Part shown: piece after piece, positions 56,700 to 64,000 of the stretch
Layout: each line of letters begins with the position of its first letter
Numbering within the stretch: the first letter of the stretch is position 1
Assembly (NCBI RefSeq): GCF_000376265.1
Contig: NZ_AQWU01000066.1
Coordinates: 1 to 64,000 of the forward strand
DNA: 64,000 nt
From: Thermus igniterrae ATCC 700962
Lineage (GTDB): Bacteria > Deinococcota > Deinococci > Deinococcales > Thermaceae
Direction: 5' to 3'
Position numbers and translations under genes: made by a program
The notes under the pieces: generated by a model
The model's database searches: none
What the model saw: only the letters and a program-made list of their open reading frames with translations
Told to the model about the DNA's origin: nothing

Positions 56700-57565
56700 A
56701 GGATGCGCTTGCCCAGGAGGCTCAAGGCCAGGCCCACCATCATCTCTGCCGTACGGTTCCTCTCGTCCAGGATGGGGTTCACCTCCACCAGGTCCAGGCT
56801 TCGCACCTGGCCCGACTGGGCCAGGATCTCCATGAGGAGGTGGGCCTCCCGGTAGGTGAGCCCCCCAGGCACCGGGGTCCCCACCCCGGGGGCCAGGGTG
56901 GGGTCCAGGACGTCCGCGTCCAGGGAGACGTGGAGGGGAAGGCCCTCAAGCCTGGCCAGAACCTCCTCGGCGATGCGGGCCACCCCCAGGCGGTCCACCT
57001 CGTGCATGGTGTAGACGGCCACGCCCATCTCCCGCAGGAGGCGCTTCTCCCCCGGGTCCAGGCTCCGCACCCCGATGAGCACCACGTCCTTGGGGTCCAC
57101 GGCGTGGAAGGCCTCCGTGAGCCGGGGGTGGCCCAGGCCGCAAAGCACGGCCAGGGGCATGCCGTGGATGTTGCCGCTGGGGCTGGTCTCTGGGGTGTTG
57201 AAGTCCCCGTGGGCGTCCACCCAGATGACCCCCATGCGGCCCCGGGCCACCCCGGAGACCGAGCCCATGCTTAAGGAGTGGTCCCCCCCGAGGACGATGG
57301 GGAAGACGCCCTCCGGGAGCGCCTTTAGCCTTTCCTTAAGCTCCAGGGCCGCCTGGCGGATCTCCTCCAGGTAGGAGGCGTGGCGCCGGGCCCTGAGGGT
57401 CTCCGCCAGGGGGACCCGCACGTCCCCCAGGTCCTCCACCCCATAGCCCAGGGCCTCCAGTTCCTCCAGGAGCCGGGCGTAGCGCAGGGCCGAAGGCCCC
57501 ATGTCCACCCCGCGCCGTCCCGCCCCCAGGTCCATGGGCACGCCGATCACCGCTACCCGGTCCAT
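56696..57565 (-). CDS. rocF: Arginase
   Basis: 289 residues from the ATG at 57565. Hydrolyses arginine to ornithine and urea. The manganese ligands are in GGDHSLSMGS, VDAHGDFNTPE and SLDADVLDPTLAPG; the C-terminal EVNPILDERNRTAE is typical. A GTG-rich extension upstream to 57592 is less likely. TAGCAT lies 7 bases before the ATG. Neither urease nor ornithine genes are in the window. Confidence 0.93.
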   Translation of the reverse strand: MDRVAVIGVPMDLGAGRRGVDMGPSALRYARLLEELEALGYGVEDLGDVRVPLAETLRARRHASYLEEIRQAALELKERLKALPEGVFPIVLGGDHSLSMGSVSGVARGRMGVIWVDAHGDFNTPETSPSGNIHGMPLAVLCGLGHPRLTEAFHAVDPKDVVLIGVRSLDPGEKRLLREMGVAVYTMHEVDRLGVARIAEEVLARLEGLPLHVSLDADVLDPTLAPGVGTPVPGGLTYREAHLLMEILAQSGQVRSLDLVEVNPILDERNRTAEMMVGLALSLLGKRIL

Positions 57566-57572
57566 GGGGGGC

Positions 57573-57578
57573 ATGCTA
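57573..57578 (-). promoter_or_regulatory. -10 box of rocF, leaderless arrangement
   Basis: Minus-strand TAGCAT, then seven bases (GCCCCCC) and the ATG at 57565. The C-run cannot act as a Shine-Dalgarno sequence. Confidence 0.35.
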
Positions 57579-57646
57579 GCAGAAACCCCCATGCACCGCC
57601 CGGGAAGTTTATGCCCCCCCCCCTAGGAAAAAGGCCTTTTCGGGGC

Positions 57647-57652
57647 TATACT
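57647..57652 (+). promoter_or_regulatory. -10 box of the yceD gene, leaderless arrangement
   Basis: TATACT, seven bases, then the ATG at 57660. TAGGAA lies 17 bases upstream as a poor -35. Confidence 0.5.
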
Positions 57653-57659
57653 TGTAAGG

Positions 57660-58196
57660 ATGGAACACCGCGAGGTGGCAAGCATCAACCTGGCCCGCCT
57701 CCTGAAGGAGGGCGGCACCACCCGGGCCGCCGGGGTGGTGCGGAAGGCCTTCCAGGTGGGGGAGGAGCGCTTTCTCCTGGAAGGCGAGGCCTCCTGGAAG
57801 GTGGCGGTCTCCGCGGTGGGGGGGGACGAGTACTGGCTCTCCGGGGAGGTGAAGGGCACGGTGCTCATGGAGTGCCGCCGTTGCCTCAGGCCCACCCCCA
57901 CCCCCATCCACGCCCATTTCCAGCACCTCCTCCGCTACCAGCAGGGCCTTCCGGAGGTGGTCTTCCACGAGGAGGCGGAGGACGAGTACTACGCCTTCGG
58001 CGGGCCCGACCTGGACCTCATGCCCTTCCTCACCGAGGCCTTCGTGACGGAAATGCCCTACACCGTCCTCTGCCACGAGGGATGCAAGGGGCTTTGCCCG
58101 GTGTGCGGAGCCGACCGCAACCTGGTGGACTGCGGCCACGAGGCCGGACTCCAGCACCCCCTCCTGGGCCTCAAAGACCTCCTTTCCGAACTCTAG
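57660..58196 (+). CDS. YceD/DUF177 family protein
   Basis: 178 residues. The two cysteine pairs of the family are CRRC in the middle and CHEGCKGLCPVCG near the C-terminus, a likely metal site. YceD is encoded next to rpmF in most bacteria and is linked to 23S rRNA and 50S ribosome assembly. Here too rpmF follows, after 61 bases and its own promoter. Confidence 0.9.
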   Translation: MEHREVASINLARLLKEGGTTRAAGVVRKAFQVGEERFLLEGEASWKVAVSAVGGDEYWLSGEVKGTVLMECRRCLRPTPTPIHAHFQHLLRYQQGLPEVVFHEEAEDEYYAFGGPDLDLMPFLTEAFVTEMPYTVLCHEGCKGLCPVCGADRNLVDCGHEAGLQHPLLGLKDLLSEL

Positions 58197-58211
58197 CGGG
58201 TCTGCTATACT
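58183..58211 (+). promoter_or_regulatory. rpmF promoter and leader
   Basis: TTTCCG (58183-58188), 17 bases, TATACT (58206-58211). The leader has a G-run/C-run hairpin GGGGGGC/GCCCCCC (58226-58232, 58235-58241) before ACGGAGG and the ATG. Confidence 0.55.
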
Positions 58212-58257
58212 ACCAGGGGTTTAGCGGGGGGCCTGCCCCCCCCACGGAGGACTGGAG

Positions 58258-58440
58258 ATGGCCAAGCACCCTGTACCCAAGAAGAAGACCTCTAAGGCGC
58301 GGCGCGACGCCCGCAGGAGCCACCACGCCCTGACCCCCCCGACCCTGGTGCCCTGCCCCGAGTGCAAGGCCATGAGGCCCCCCCACACCGTCTGCCCGGA
58401 GTGCGGCTACTACGACGGGCGCAAGGTGCTGGAAGTCTAG
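58258..58440 (+). CDS. rpmF: 50S ribosomal protein L32
   Basis: 60 residues, as in Thermus L32. The basic N-terminus ([20 protein letters not shown]) is followed by a zinc ribbon with CPEC and CPEC pairs. GGAGG lies 8 bases before the ATG. A terminator and a separate fabH promoter follow. Confidence 0.97.
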   Translation: MAKHPVPKKKTSKARRDARRSHHALTPPTLVPCPECKAMRPPHTVCPECGYYDGRKVLEV

Positions 58441-58458
58441 ACCGGGTCAAGACTCCCT

Positions 58459-58488
58459 GGCCCCGGCCCCCGGGGCCTCAACTTTTTT
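58459..58488 (+). terminator. Rho-independent terminator of rpmF
   Basis: An 8-bp stem GGCCCCGG/CCGGGGCC (58459-58466, 58470-58477), 3-base loop, then TCAACTTTTTT. Confidence 0.8.
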
Positions 58489-58501
58489 CATGCCCACTGG
58501 G

Positions 58502-58507
58502 TATAGT
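58502..58507 (+). promoter_or_regulatory. -10 box of fabH-fabD-fabG
   Basis: TATAGT lies 25 bases before the fabH start; the region upstream (TCAACT, 18 bases away) is a weak -35. AGGAGGT precedes the ATG at 58532. Confidence 0.5.
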
Positions 58508-58531
58508 GGGGCCCATGACAGGAGGTCAGGC

Positions 58532-59500
58532 ATGAGCGGCATCCTGGCCCTGGGGGCTTACGCCCCGCAGAGGGTCATGCGCAACGAGGAGTTTGAGGCC
58601 TACCTGGACACCTCCGACGAGTGGATCGTGACCCGCACCGGGATCCGGGAAAGGCGCATCGCCGCGGAGGACGAGTACACCTCGGACCTGGCCTTCCGCG
58701 CGGTGGAGGACCTCCTGGCCCGGCACCCGGGGGCCCTCGAGGGGGTGGACGGGGTGATCGTGGCCACCAACACCCCAGACGCCCTTTTCCCCGACACCGC
58801 CGCCCTGGTGCAGGCCCGCTTTGGCCTTCAAGCCTTCGCCTACGACCTCCTGGCGGGCTGCCCGGGCTGGCTCTACGGCCTGGCCCAGGCCCACGCCCTG
58901 GTGGAGGCGGGCCTGGCCCGCAAGGTGCTGGTGGTGGGGGCGGAGGCCCTCTCCAAGATCCTGGACTGGAACGACCGCTCCACCGCCGTGCTCTTCGGGG
59001 ACGGGGGCGGAGCGGCGGTGGTGGGAAGGGTGCGGGAGGGGTTTGGCTTCCGCTCCTTCGTGCTGGGGGCGGATGGGAGCGGAGCCAAGGAGCTCTACCA
59101 CGCCTGCGTGGCCCCGCGGCTTCCCGACGGCACCTCCATGCGCAACCGCCTCTACATGAACGGGCGGGAGGTCTTCAAGTTCGCCGTGCGGGTGATGAAC
59201 ACCGCCACCCTCGAGGCCATAGAGAAGGCAGGCCTGCACCCCGAGGACATCAAGGCCTTTGTCCCCCACCAGGCCAACCTGCGCATCATTGACGCCGCCC
59301 GGGAGCGCCTGGGCCTCCCCTGGGAGCGGGTGGTGGTGAACGTGGACCGCTTCGGCAACACCTCCACCGCCTCCATCCCCCTGGCCCTCAAGGAGGCGGT
59401 GGACGAGGGGCGCATCCAGGAGGGGGACCACGTGCTCCTGGTTTCCTTTGGCGCCGGGCTCACCTGGGCCGCGGCGGTCCTCACCTGGGGAGGGGCCTGA
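58532..59500 (+). CDS. fabH: 3-oxoacyl-ACP synthase III
   Basis: 322 residues from the ATG at 58532, the known T. thermophilus length. Starts fatty-acid synthesis by condensing acyl-CoA with malonyl-ACP. The catalytic triad is Cys110 (LLAGCPGWLYG), His246 (VPHQAN) and Asn276 (RFGNTSTAS). It overlaps fabD by one base. Confidence 0.96.
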   Translation: MSGILALGAYAPQRVMRNEEFEAYLDTSDEWIVTRTGIRERRIAAEDEYTSDLAFRAVEDLLARHPGALEGVDGVIVATNTPDALFPDTAALVQARFGLQAFAYDLLAGCPGWLYGLAQAHALVEAGLARKVLVVGAEALSKILDWNDRSTAVLFGDGGGAAVVGRVREGFGFRSFVLGADGSGAKELYHACVAPRLPDGTSMRNRLYMNGREVFKFAVRVMNTATLEAIEKAGLHPEDIKAFVPHQANLRIIDAARERLGLPWERVVVNVDRFGNTSTASIPLALKEAVDEGRIQEGDHVLLVSFGAGLTWAAAVLTWGGA

Positions 59501-60417
59501 TGTACGCCGCCCTTTTCCCGGGCCAAGGCTCCCAGCGGGTGGGGATGGGCCGGGCTCTTTACGAGGCTTTCCCCGCGGCCAAGGAAGTGCTGGAGCGGGC
59601 CGAGGCCACGCTCCCTGGCCTCCTTCGGGTGATGTGGGAGGGCCCCGAGGAGGCCCTCACCCTCACGGAAAACCAACAGCCCGCCCTCCTGGCGGTGGGC
59701 TACGCCGCCTACCGGGCCTTCCTGGCGGCAGGGGGGAAGGAACCCCTTTTGGCCGCGGGGCACTCCCTGGGGGAGTGGACCGCCCACGTGGCCGCGGGCA
59801 CCCTGGAACTGGAGGACGCCTTAAGGCTTGTGCGCCTGCGGGGAAGGTACATGCAAGAGGCCGTGCCCCCGGGGGAAGGGGCCATGGCCGCGGTGCTGAA
59901 GCTTCCCCTGGGGGAAATCCAAAGGGCCTTGGAAGGGCTTGAGGGGGTGGAGGTGGCCAACCTCAACGCCCCCGAACAGACGGTGCTTTCCGGGCGCAAA
60001 GAGGCGGTGGAGAAGGCGGCCGAACGGCTTAGGGAAAAACGGGCCCGCATCGTCTTCCTGCCCGTCTCCGCCCCCTTCCACTCCTCCCTGATGGCCCCCG
60101 CGCAAAAGCGCCTGGCCCAGGACCTGGCGGAAGTAGCCCTCAGGCGGCCCCGCTTCCCCGTCTACAGCAACGTGACCGCCAGGCCCGAGGAGGACCCGGA
60201 AAGAATCCGGGAGCTTCTCCTAAAGCAGATCACCAGCCCCGTGCGCTGGGTGGAGACCCTTTTGGACATGGAAGGGAGGGGGGTGAGGCGCTTTCTGGAG
60301 TTCGGCAGCGGGGAGGTGCTGAAGGGCCTGGTGGCCCGGACCCTCCCCGGCGCCCAGGTCCAGAGCGTCACCGACCCCGAAAGCCTGAAGCACGCCCTGG
60401 AGGTGGAGAATGCGTAA
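59500..60417 (+). CDS. fabD: Malonyl-CoA:ACP transacylase
   Basis: 305 residues. Moves malonyl from CoA to ACP. The nucleophile is Ser89 in AAGHSLGEW, and the catalytic histidine is in [18 protein letters not shown] at the start is typical. It overlaps fabG by eight bases. Confidence 0.96.
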   Translation: MYAALFPGQGSQRVGMGRALYEAFPAAKEVLERAEATLPGLLRVMWEGPEEALTLTENQQPALLAVGYAAYRAFLAAGGKEPLLAAGHSLGEWTAHVAAGTLELEDALRLVRLRGRYMQEAVPPGEGAMAAVLKLPLGEIQRALEGLEGVEVANLNAPEQTVLSGRKEAVEKAAERLREKRARIVFLPVSAPFHSSLMAPAQKRLAQDLAEVALRRPRFPVYSNVTARPEEDPERIRELLLKQITSPVRWVETLLDMEGRGVRRFLEFGSGEVLKGLVARTLPGAQVQSVTDPESLKHALEVENA

Positions 60418-61147
60418 AGCCCTAGTCACCGGAGCCAGCCGCGGCATCGGCCGGGCCATCGCCTTAAGGCTTGCCCGGGAAGGCTTTGCCCTGGCCATCC
60501 ACTACGGCCAGAACCGGGAAAAGGCCGAGGCGGTGGCCGAGGAGGCCAGGAGGCTGGGTAGCCCCCTGGTGGCCCTCCTGGGGGCCAACCTGCTGGAGGC
60601 GGAGGCCGCCACCCTCTTGGTCCACCAGGCGGCCGAGGTGCTGGGCGGGCTGGACACCCTGGTGAACAACGCCGGCATCACCCGGGACACCCTTTTGGTG
60701 CGCATGAAGGACGAGGACTGGGAGGTGGTCCTCGAGGCCAACCTCTCCGCCGCCTTCCGCACCACCCGGGAGGCCATCAAGCTGATGATGAAGGCCCGCT
60801 TCGGCCGCATCGTGAACATCACCAGCGTGGTGGGCCTCCTGGGCAACCCCGGCCAGGCCAACTACGTGGCCTCCAAGGCCGGGCTCATCGGCTTCACCCG
60901 GGCGGTGGCCAAGGAGTACGCCGGCCGGGGCATCACGGTGAACGCCGTGGCCCCCGGCTTCATCCAGACGGAGATGACGGAGAAACTCCCCCCCGAGGTG
61001 AAGGAGGCCTACCTCAAGTCCATCCCCGCTGGGCGCTTCGGCCAGCCCGAGGAGGTGGCCGAGGCCGTGGCCTTTTTGGTCTCCGAGGCCGCCGGCTACA
61101 TCACCGGCCAGACCCTGTGCGTGGACGGGGGGCTCACCCCCCACTGA
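60410..61147 (+). CDS. fabG: 3-oxoacyl-ACP reductase
   Basis: 245 residues, short-chain dehydrogenase fold. The NADPH site is TGASRGIG (7-14); the catalytic residues are Ser139, Tyr152 and Lys156 (YVASK). It reduces 3-oxoacyl-ACP in chain elongation. It is last in fabH-fabD-fabG; no acyl carrier protein gene follows, and livF converges 19 bases later. Confidence 0.95.
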   Translation: MRKALVTGASRGIGRAIALRLAREGFALAIHYGQNREKAEAVAEEARRLGSPLVALLGANLLEAEAATLLVHQAAEVLGGLDTLVNNAGITRDTLLVRMKDEDWEVVLEANLSAAFRTTREAIKLMMKARFGRIVNITSVVGLLGNPGQANYVASKAGLIGFTRAVAKEYAGRGITVNAVAPGFIQTEMTEKLPPEVKEAYLKSIPAGRFGQPEEVAEAVAFLVSEAAGYITGQTLCVDGGLTPH

Positions 61148-61166
61148 GGGCCAAGGGGGTCGGGGC

Positions 61167-61997
61167 CTACATGAAGCGCTTCCGGCGCTTGTAGGCCTTG
61201 ACCTCCTTGAAGCTCTTCCGCCCACCCCCCTTGGCCACCCCCAGGTAGAACTCCTGCACGTCGGGGTTTTCCAGGAGGTAGTCCCGGTCTCCCTCCAGGA
61301 CGATGCGCCCCGTTTCCATGATGTAGCCGTAGTGGGCGATGGAAAGGGCCACCCGGGCGTTCTGCTCCACCACCAGCACCGTCACCCCCTCCTCGGCGTT
61401 CACCCGGGCCACGATGTCAAAGATCTCCCGCACCAAAAGAGGGGCCAGACCCAGGGAAGGCTCGTCCAGAAGGAGGAGGCGGGGCTTGGCCAAGAGGGCC
61501 CGGCCGATGGCGATCATCTGCTGCTCCCCTCCGGAGCAGTACCCCGCCAGGCGGTGCCGCAGGTCGGCCAGCCGGGGGAAGTAGTGGTAGATGCGCTCCA
61601 GCTCCTCCTTGAGGTGGACTTCCTTGCGGGTGAGGGTGCCTACCCGCAGGTTCTCCTCCACGGTGAGATGCTTGAAGACCCGCCGGCCCTCCAGCACCTG
61701 CACGATGCCCAGGCGCACGATCTCCTCGGGAGGGCGGCCGTGGATGGGCTCGCCCCGGTAAAGGATCTCCCCCCGGACCACCTCCCCGTCTTCGGGGATG
61801 AGGAGGCCGGAGATGGCCCGGAGCGTGGTGGTCTTCCCCGCCCCGTTAGGGCCCAGGAGGGCGGTGATGCGCCCCTCGGGCACCTTCAGGGAGACGCCGC
61901 GGAGCACCTGGATGATGTCGTGGTAGACCACCTCAATGTTGTTGACCAGGAGCAGGATGGGGCCCAAGTCCTCAGGACGCGTGGGGTTCAGGTCCAT
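61167..61997 (-). CDS. livF: Branched-chain amino acid ABC transporter ATPase, LivF type
   Basis: 276 residues. The ABC motifs are GPNGAGKTT (Walker A), SGGEQQ (signature) and LLLLDEPSLGLAP (Walker B). The C-terminal tail is basic (VKAYKRRKRFM) and longer than usual (LivF is about 235). It starts with ATG at 61997, with no Shine-Dalgarno sequence. The livK gene is upstream, with a hairpin between them. Confidence 0.88.
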   Translation of the reverse strand: MDLNPTRPEDLGPILLLVNNIEVVYHDIIQVLRGVSLKVPEGRITALLGPNGAGKTTTLRAISGLLIPEDGEVVRGEILYRGEPIHGRPPEEIVRLGIVQVLEGRRVFKHLTVEENLRVGTLTRKEVHLKEELERIYHYFPRLADLRHRLAGYCSGGEQQMIAIGRALLAKPRLLLLDEPSLGLAPLLVREIFDIVARVNAEEGVTVLVVEQNARVALSIAHYGYIMETGRIVLEGDRDYLLENPDVQEFYLGVAKGGGRKSFKEVKAYKRRKRFM

Positions 61998-62003
61998 GGC
62001 GGT

Positions 62004-62036
62004 AAAGGAAGGCCCGGGAGGAGGCCCCCCCGGGCC
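62004..62036 (-). terminator. Hairpin between livK and livF, terminator-like
   Basis: Minus strand: GGCCCGGG/CCCGGGCC (8 bp, 62036-62029 and 62018-62011), 10-base loop, then TTCCTTT. The short T-run makes it a weak terminator or an attenuator that lowers livF relative to livK. Confidence 0.5.
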
Positions 62037-62045
62037 GGCTAGGGG

Positions 62046-63242
62046 CTACTGGCCGTAGTGCACCTGGCGGAAGAGGAGGGAGGTGAAGGGCTCGGTGATG
62101 GGCACGAAGCGTCCTCCCTTGACCTCGAGGATCCTGAGCCCCTCCGCCCCGGTGCGCTCACTCTTGGTGAAGTCTACCTCAATGCCCTGCTTGGTAGAGA
62201 CCGCCAGGCCCGGCCTGAAAGCGTTGGGCCCGTTCATGCCCACGATGGCCTGGTAAACGGTCTCATTGGTCACCCGCTTGAAGCGCTCCTGGGCCCGCTT
62301 GATGGCCTCAACGGCGATGGCCGCCGCCAGCATGCCCGCGGTGTAGTTGTGGTTCTCCGCGTAGCTGGCCGGCCGCCCGAAGCGGGAGACCAGCTCCTTC
62401 TGCAGCCGGATGCCCGGGGTGTCCTCCTGGGGGGTGTAGTAGGGGCTGGCCCAGAGGAAGCCCTCCGCCGCCTCCCCTGCCAGGCTGATGAGGTCCACCC
62501 CGCCGGTGTACACCGCCCCCAGGTGGCGCATCTTCCCGGAAAGCCCCAGACGCCGGGTGTCCTTGAGGATGTTGGCCACGGGGCCGGCCACGTTCTGGTG
62601 CACCACGAACTCCACTCCCGCCGCCTCAAAGCGCCGGAGGAGGGCGGTGTTGTCCAGGTTGCCGCCACCCACCTCCTGCACGTCCACGATCTGGAGGCCC
62701 AGACGCTGGGCCGCCTTGCGGGCATCCTCCACGGGGGCACGCCCGAAGGGGGAGGGGTGGACCACCAGGGCCACCTTGGCCCCCTTCTTCTGCTTGGCCA
62801 CGTACTCCAGGAGGGCCACCACCTGCTCGGAGTAGGTGGAAACGGGGATGAAGAAGTAGTCCCCGTTGGGCGGGTCAATGAGGCCCACGTGGTTGGAGGC
62901 CGGCATGGTGACAATCTTCAGCTCCTGGACCAGGGCCTTCATCTGCAGCATCCCCCCGGTGCTGTAGCCCAGGTAGATGGGGATCTTGAAGCGGTCCACC
63001 GCCTCCTCAAAGAGGCGCTGCGTGGTGGCGTTATCGTAGCGGTCGTCCCGCACCACGCAGTTCAGGACCACCCCCGGGATGCTCCGGACCATGTGCCGGC
63101 AGTAGTCCTCAATCCCCGCTCCGTAGGGGGCCCCGGTCTCCGAGGTGGGCCCGGTGATGGCCCCCGACCAGAAGAGGGTCACCTGCTGCTGGCCCAAGGC
63201 CAGCCCCAACGCCGCCATCAGTCCTACCAACACCTTTTTCAT
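62046..63242 (-). CDS. livK: Branched-chain amino acid ABC transporter substrate-binding protein
   Basis: 398 residues with a signal peptide (MKKVLVGLMAALGLALG). It is a periplasmic-binding protein type I fold of the LivK/amide-binding family, beginning VTLFWSGAITGPTSETGAPYGAG and carrying VHQNVAGPVANILKD in the middle. The ligand (leucine-type amino acid or amide) is not certain. Its gene lies between the permease and the ATPase genes. Confidence 0.88.
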   Translation of the reverse strand: MKKVLVGLMAALGLALGQQQVTLFWSGAITGPTSETGAPYGAGIEDYCRHMVRSIPGVVLNCVVRDDRYDNATTQRLFEEAVDRFKIPIYLGYSTGGMLQMKALVQELKIVTMPASNHVGLIDPPNGDYFFIPVSTYSEQVVALLEYVAKQKKGAKVALVVHPSPFGRAPVEDARKAAQRLGLQIVDVQEVGGGNLDNTALLRRFEAAGVEFVVHQNVAGPVANILKDTRRLGLSGKMRHLGAVYTGGVDLISLAGEAAEGFLWASPYYTPQEDTPGIRLQKELVSRFGRPASYAENHNYTAGMLAAAIAVEAIKRAQERFKRVTNETVYQAIVGMNGPNAFRPGLAVSTKQGIEVDFTKSERTGAEGLRILEVKGGRFVPITEPFTSLLFRQVHYGQ

Positions 63243-63279
63243 GCTCCTCCCTCCATTCCCAACCCCTAAGGGGGGTTAC

Positions 63280-64000
63280 CTAGTACTTGAAGGGCCAGGT
63301 ACGGAAGTAGCTCCGCACCAGGCGCCACCAGTTGTAAAGCCCCCGGGGCTCAAACATGAGGAAGAGGACAATGATGAGGCCGAAGGCCAGAGGGCGGAGG
63401 GCGCTGGCCACGTCCACCCCCGCCACGCTGAACCCCAGGGCCTTGATCAGGTTGGAAAGGGACTCCATGTTCACGTCCAGGAGCACCAGGAAAAGAGGCC
63501 CGAGGAAACTGCCCACCAGGGTACCCAGCCCCCCCACGATGGCCATGGCCAGGTACTTCACCGAGTGGGCAAACACGTAGTCCTCAATGACCACCGCCCG
63601 GGACAGGTAGGCGTAGAGCACCCCCGCCACTCCGGCGTAAAAAGCCCCCAAGGCAAAGGCAAAGAGCTTGGTCCGCCCCGGGTCCATGCCCATGGCGTCC
63701 GCGGCCCGGTCGTTGTCCCGTACCGCCACCAGGGCCCGTCCATAACGGGTGCGCAGGAGGTTGCGGAAGAAGAGGGCCAGGAGGACTAGGGTGAAGAGGC
63801 TTGCGTAGTACCAGAAGTGGAAGTGGTTGCGGAAGCCCGCCTCGTAGCCGAAAAAGCTCGCCCGAGGCATGTCCATGGCCCCCCCCTGCTTCAGAAGGGG
63901 CATGTGCCCCACCGCCCATTCAAAGACCACCTGGAAGGCCAGAGTGGCCATGGCCAGATAGAGGTGCTTAACCCGGAGGCTGGGGATGCCCACCAGGAAG
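63280..64000 (-). CDS. livM: Branched-chain amino acid ABC transporter permease, LivM type (partial)
   Basis: An open frame of 240 codons enters from the right edge and ends at 63280; the N-terminus is missing. It has the LivM signature LYLAMATLAFQ, about six of the usual membrane helices, and LVAVRDNDRAADAMG in the cytoplasmic loop that contacts the ATPase. With livK and livF it forms an importer. LivH and LivG should lie outside the window. Confidence 0.9.
   Translation of the reverse strand, partial: FLVGIPSLRVKHLYLAMATLAFQVVFEWAVGHMPLLKQGGAMDMPRASFFGYEAGFRNHFHFWYYASLFTLVLLALFFRNLLRTRYGRALVAVRDNDRAADAMGMDPGRTKLFAFALGAFYAGVAGVLYAYLSRAVVIEDYVFAHSVKYLAMAIVGGLGTLVGSFLGPLFLVLLDVNMESLSNLIKALGFSVAGVDVASALRPLAFGLIIVLFLMFEPRGLYNWWRLVRSYFRTWPFKY

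Overview
The window is a chromosomal segment of a Thermus species (Deinococcota). The evidence is very high GC with G/C-ended codons, a primary sigma factor whose conserved regions match the Thermus SigA family, fourteen complex I genes in the Thermus nqo order and sizes, a PsrABC polysulfide reductase with the subunit lengths and ligand cysteines known from T. thermophilus, and an aspartokinase gene with an internal beta-subunit start at the position known from Thermus. These identifications come from memory of the families, not from a search.

Layout, left to right. 1-400: the start of an IS630-like transposase, inserted into and truncating a phosphoribosyltransferase gene. 400-4232: aspartokinase (minus) divergent from an rRNA methyltransferase-sigA pair. 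4237-9553: an EamA transporter, a LigT-like protein, an amidohydrolase, a secreted pentaheme cytochrome c, a Nudix ADP-ribose hydrolase and RibF. 9592-15933: a sulfur-respiration locus with a two-component system, a TorD-like chaperone, psrABC and a secreted rhodanese. 15932-20229 (minus): glycine cleavage system gcvT-gcvH-gcvPA-gcvPB. 20275-25025 (minus): herA, nurA, malic enzyme and a SufT-like protein. 25084-27712: a Mn2+-type riboswitch with a TerC-family gene, DedA, and a minus-strand sbtA-sbtB pair. 27746-31570: purE-purK, a PaaK-like ligase and a PfkB sugar kinase. 31541-34710 (minus): hisC-hisB-hisH and thiL. 34738-39420: a ComB-like phosphatase, a WecG/TagA glycosyltransferase, a secreted TPR protein and a lipoprotein. 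39420-42151: tRNA-Ala(CGC), a small secreted protein, a Rad52/DdrA-like protein, a metallophosphatase and rsmA. 42217-56289: the 14-gene complex I operon. 56319-58196: a small unknown gene, arginase and YceD. 58206-61147: rpmF and fabH-fabD-fabG. 61167-64000 (minus): livF, livK and a partial livM.

How it fits together: the genes are mostly housekeeping (respiration, amino-acid, nucleotide and fatty-acid synthesis), with one clear respiratory module at 9.6-15.9 kb in which regulator, chaperone, enzyme and a probable sulfur-carrier protein sit together. Many genes lack a Shine-Dalgarno sequence and instead have a TATAAT-like box 5-8 bases before the start codon, which suggests leaderless transcripts.

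No stretch longer than 300 bases lacks a gene; the longest gap is 42121-42318, which holds a palindrome, a promoter candidate and a leader hairpin. No CRISPR array, rRNA gene or prophage was seen.
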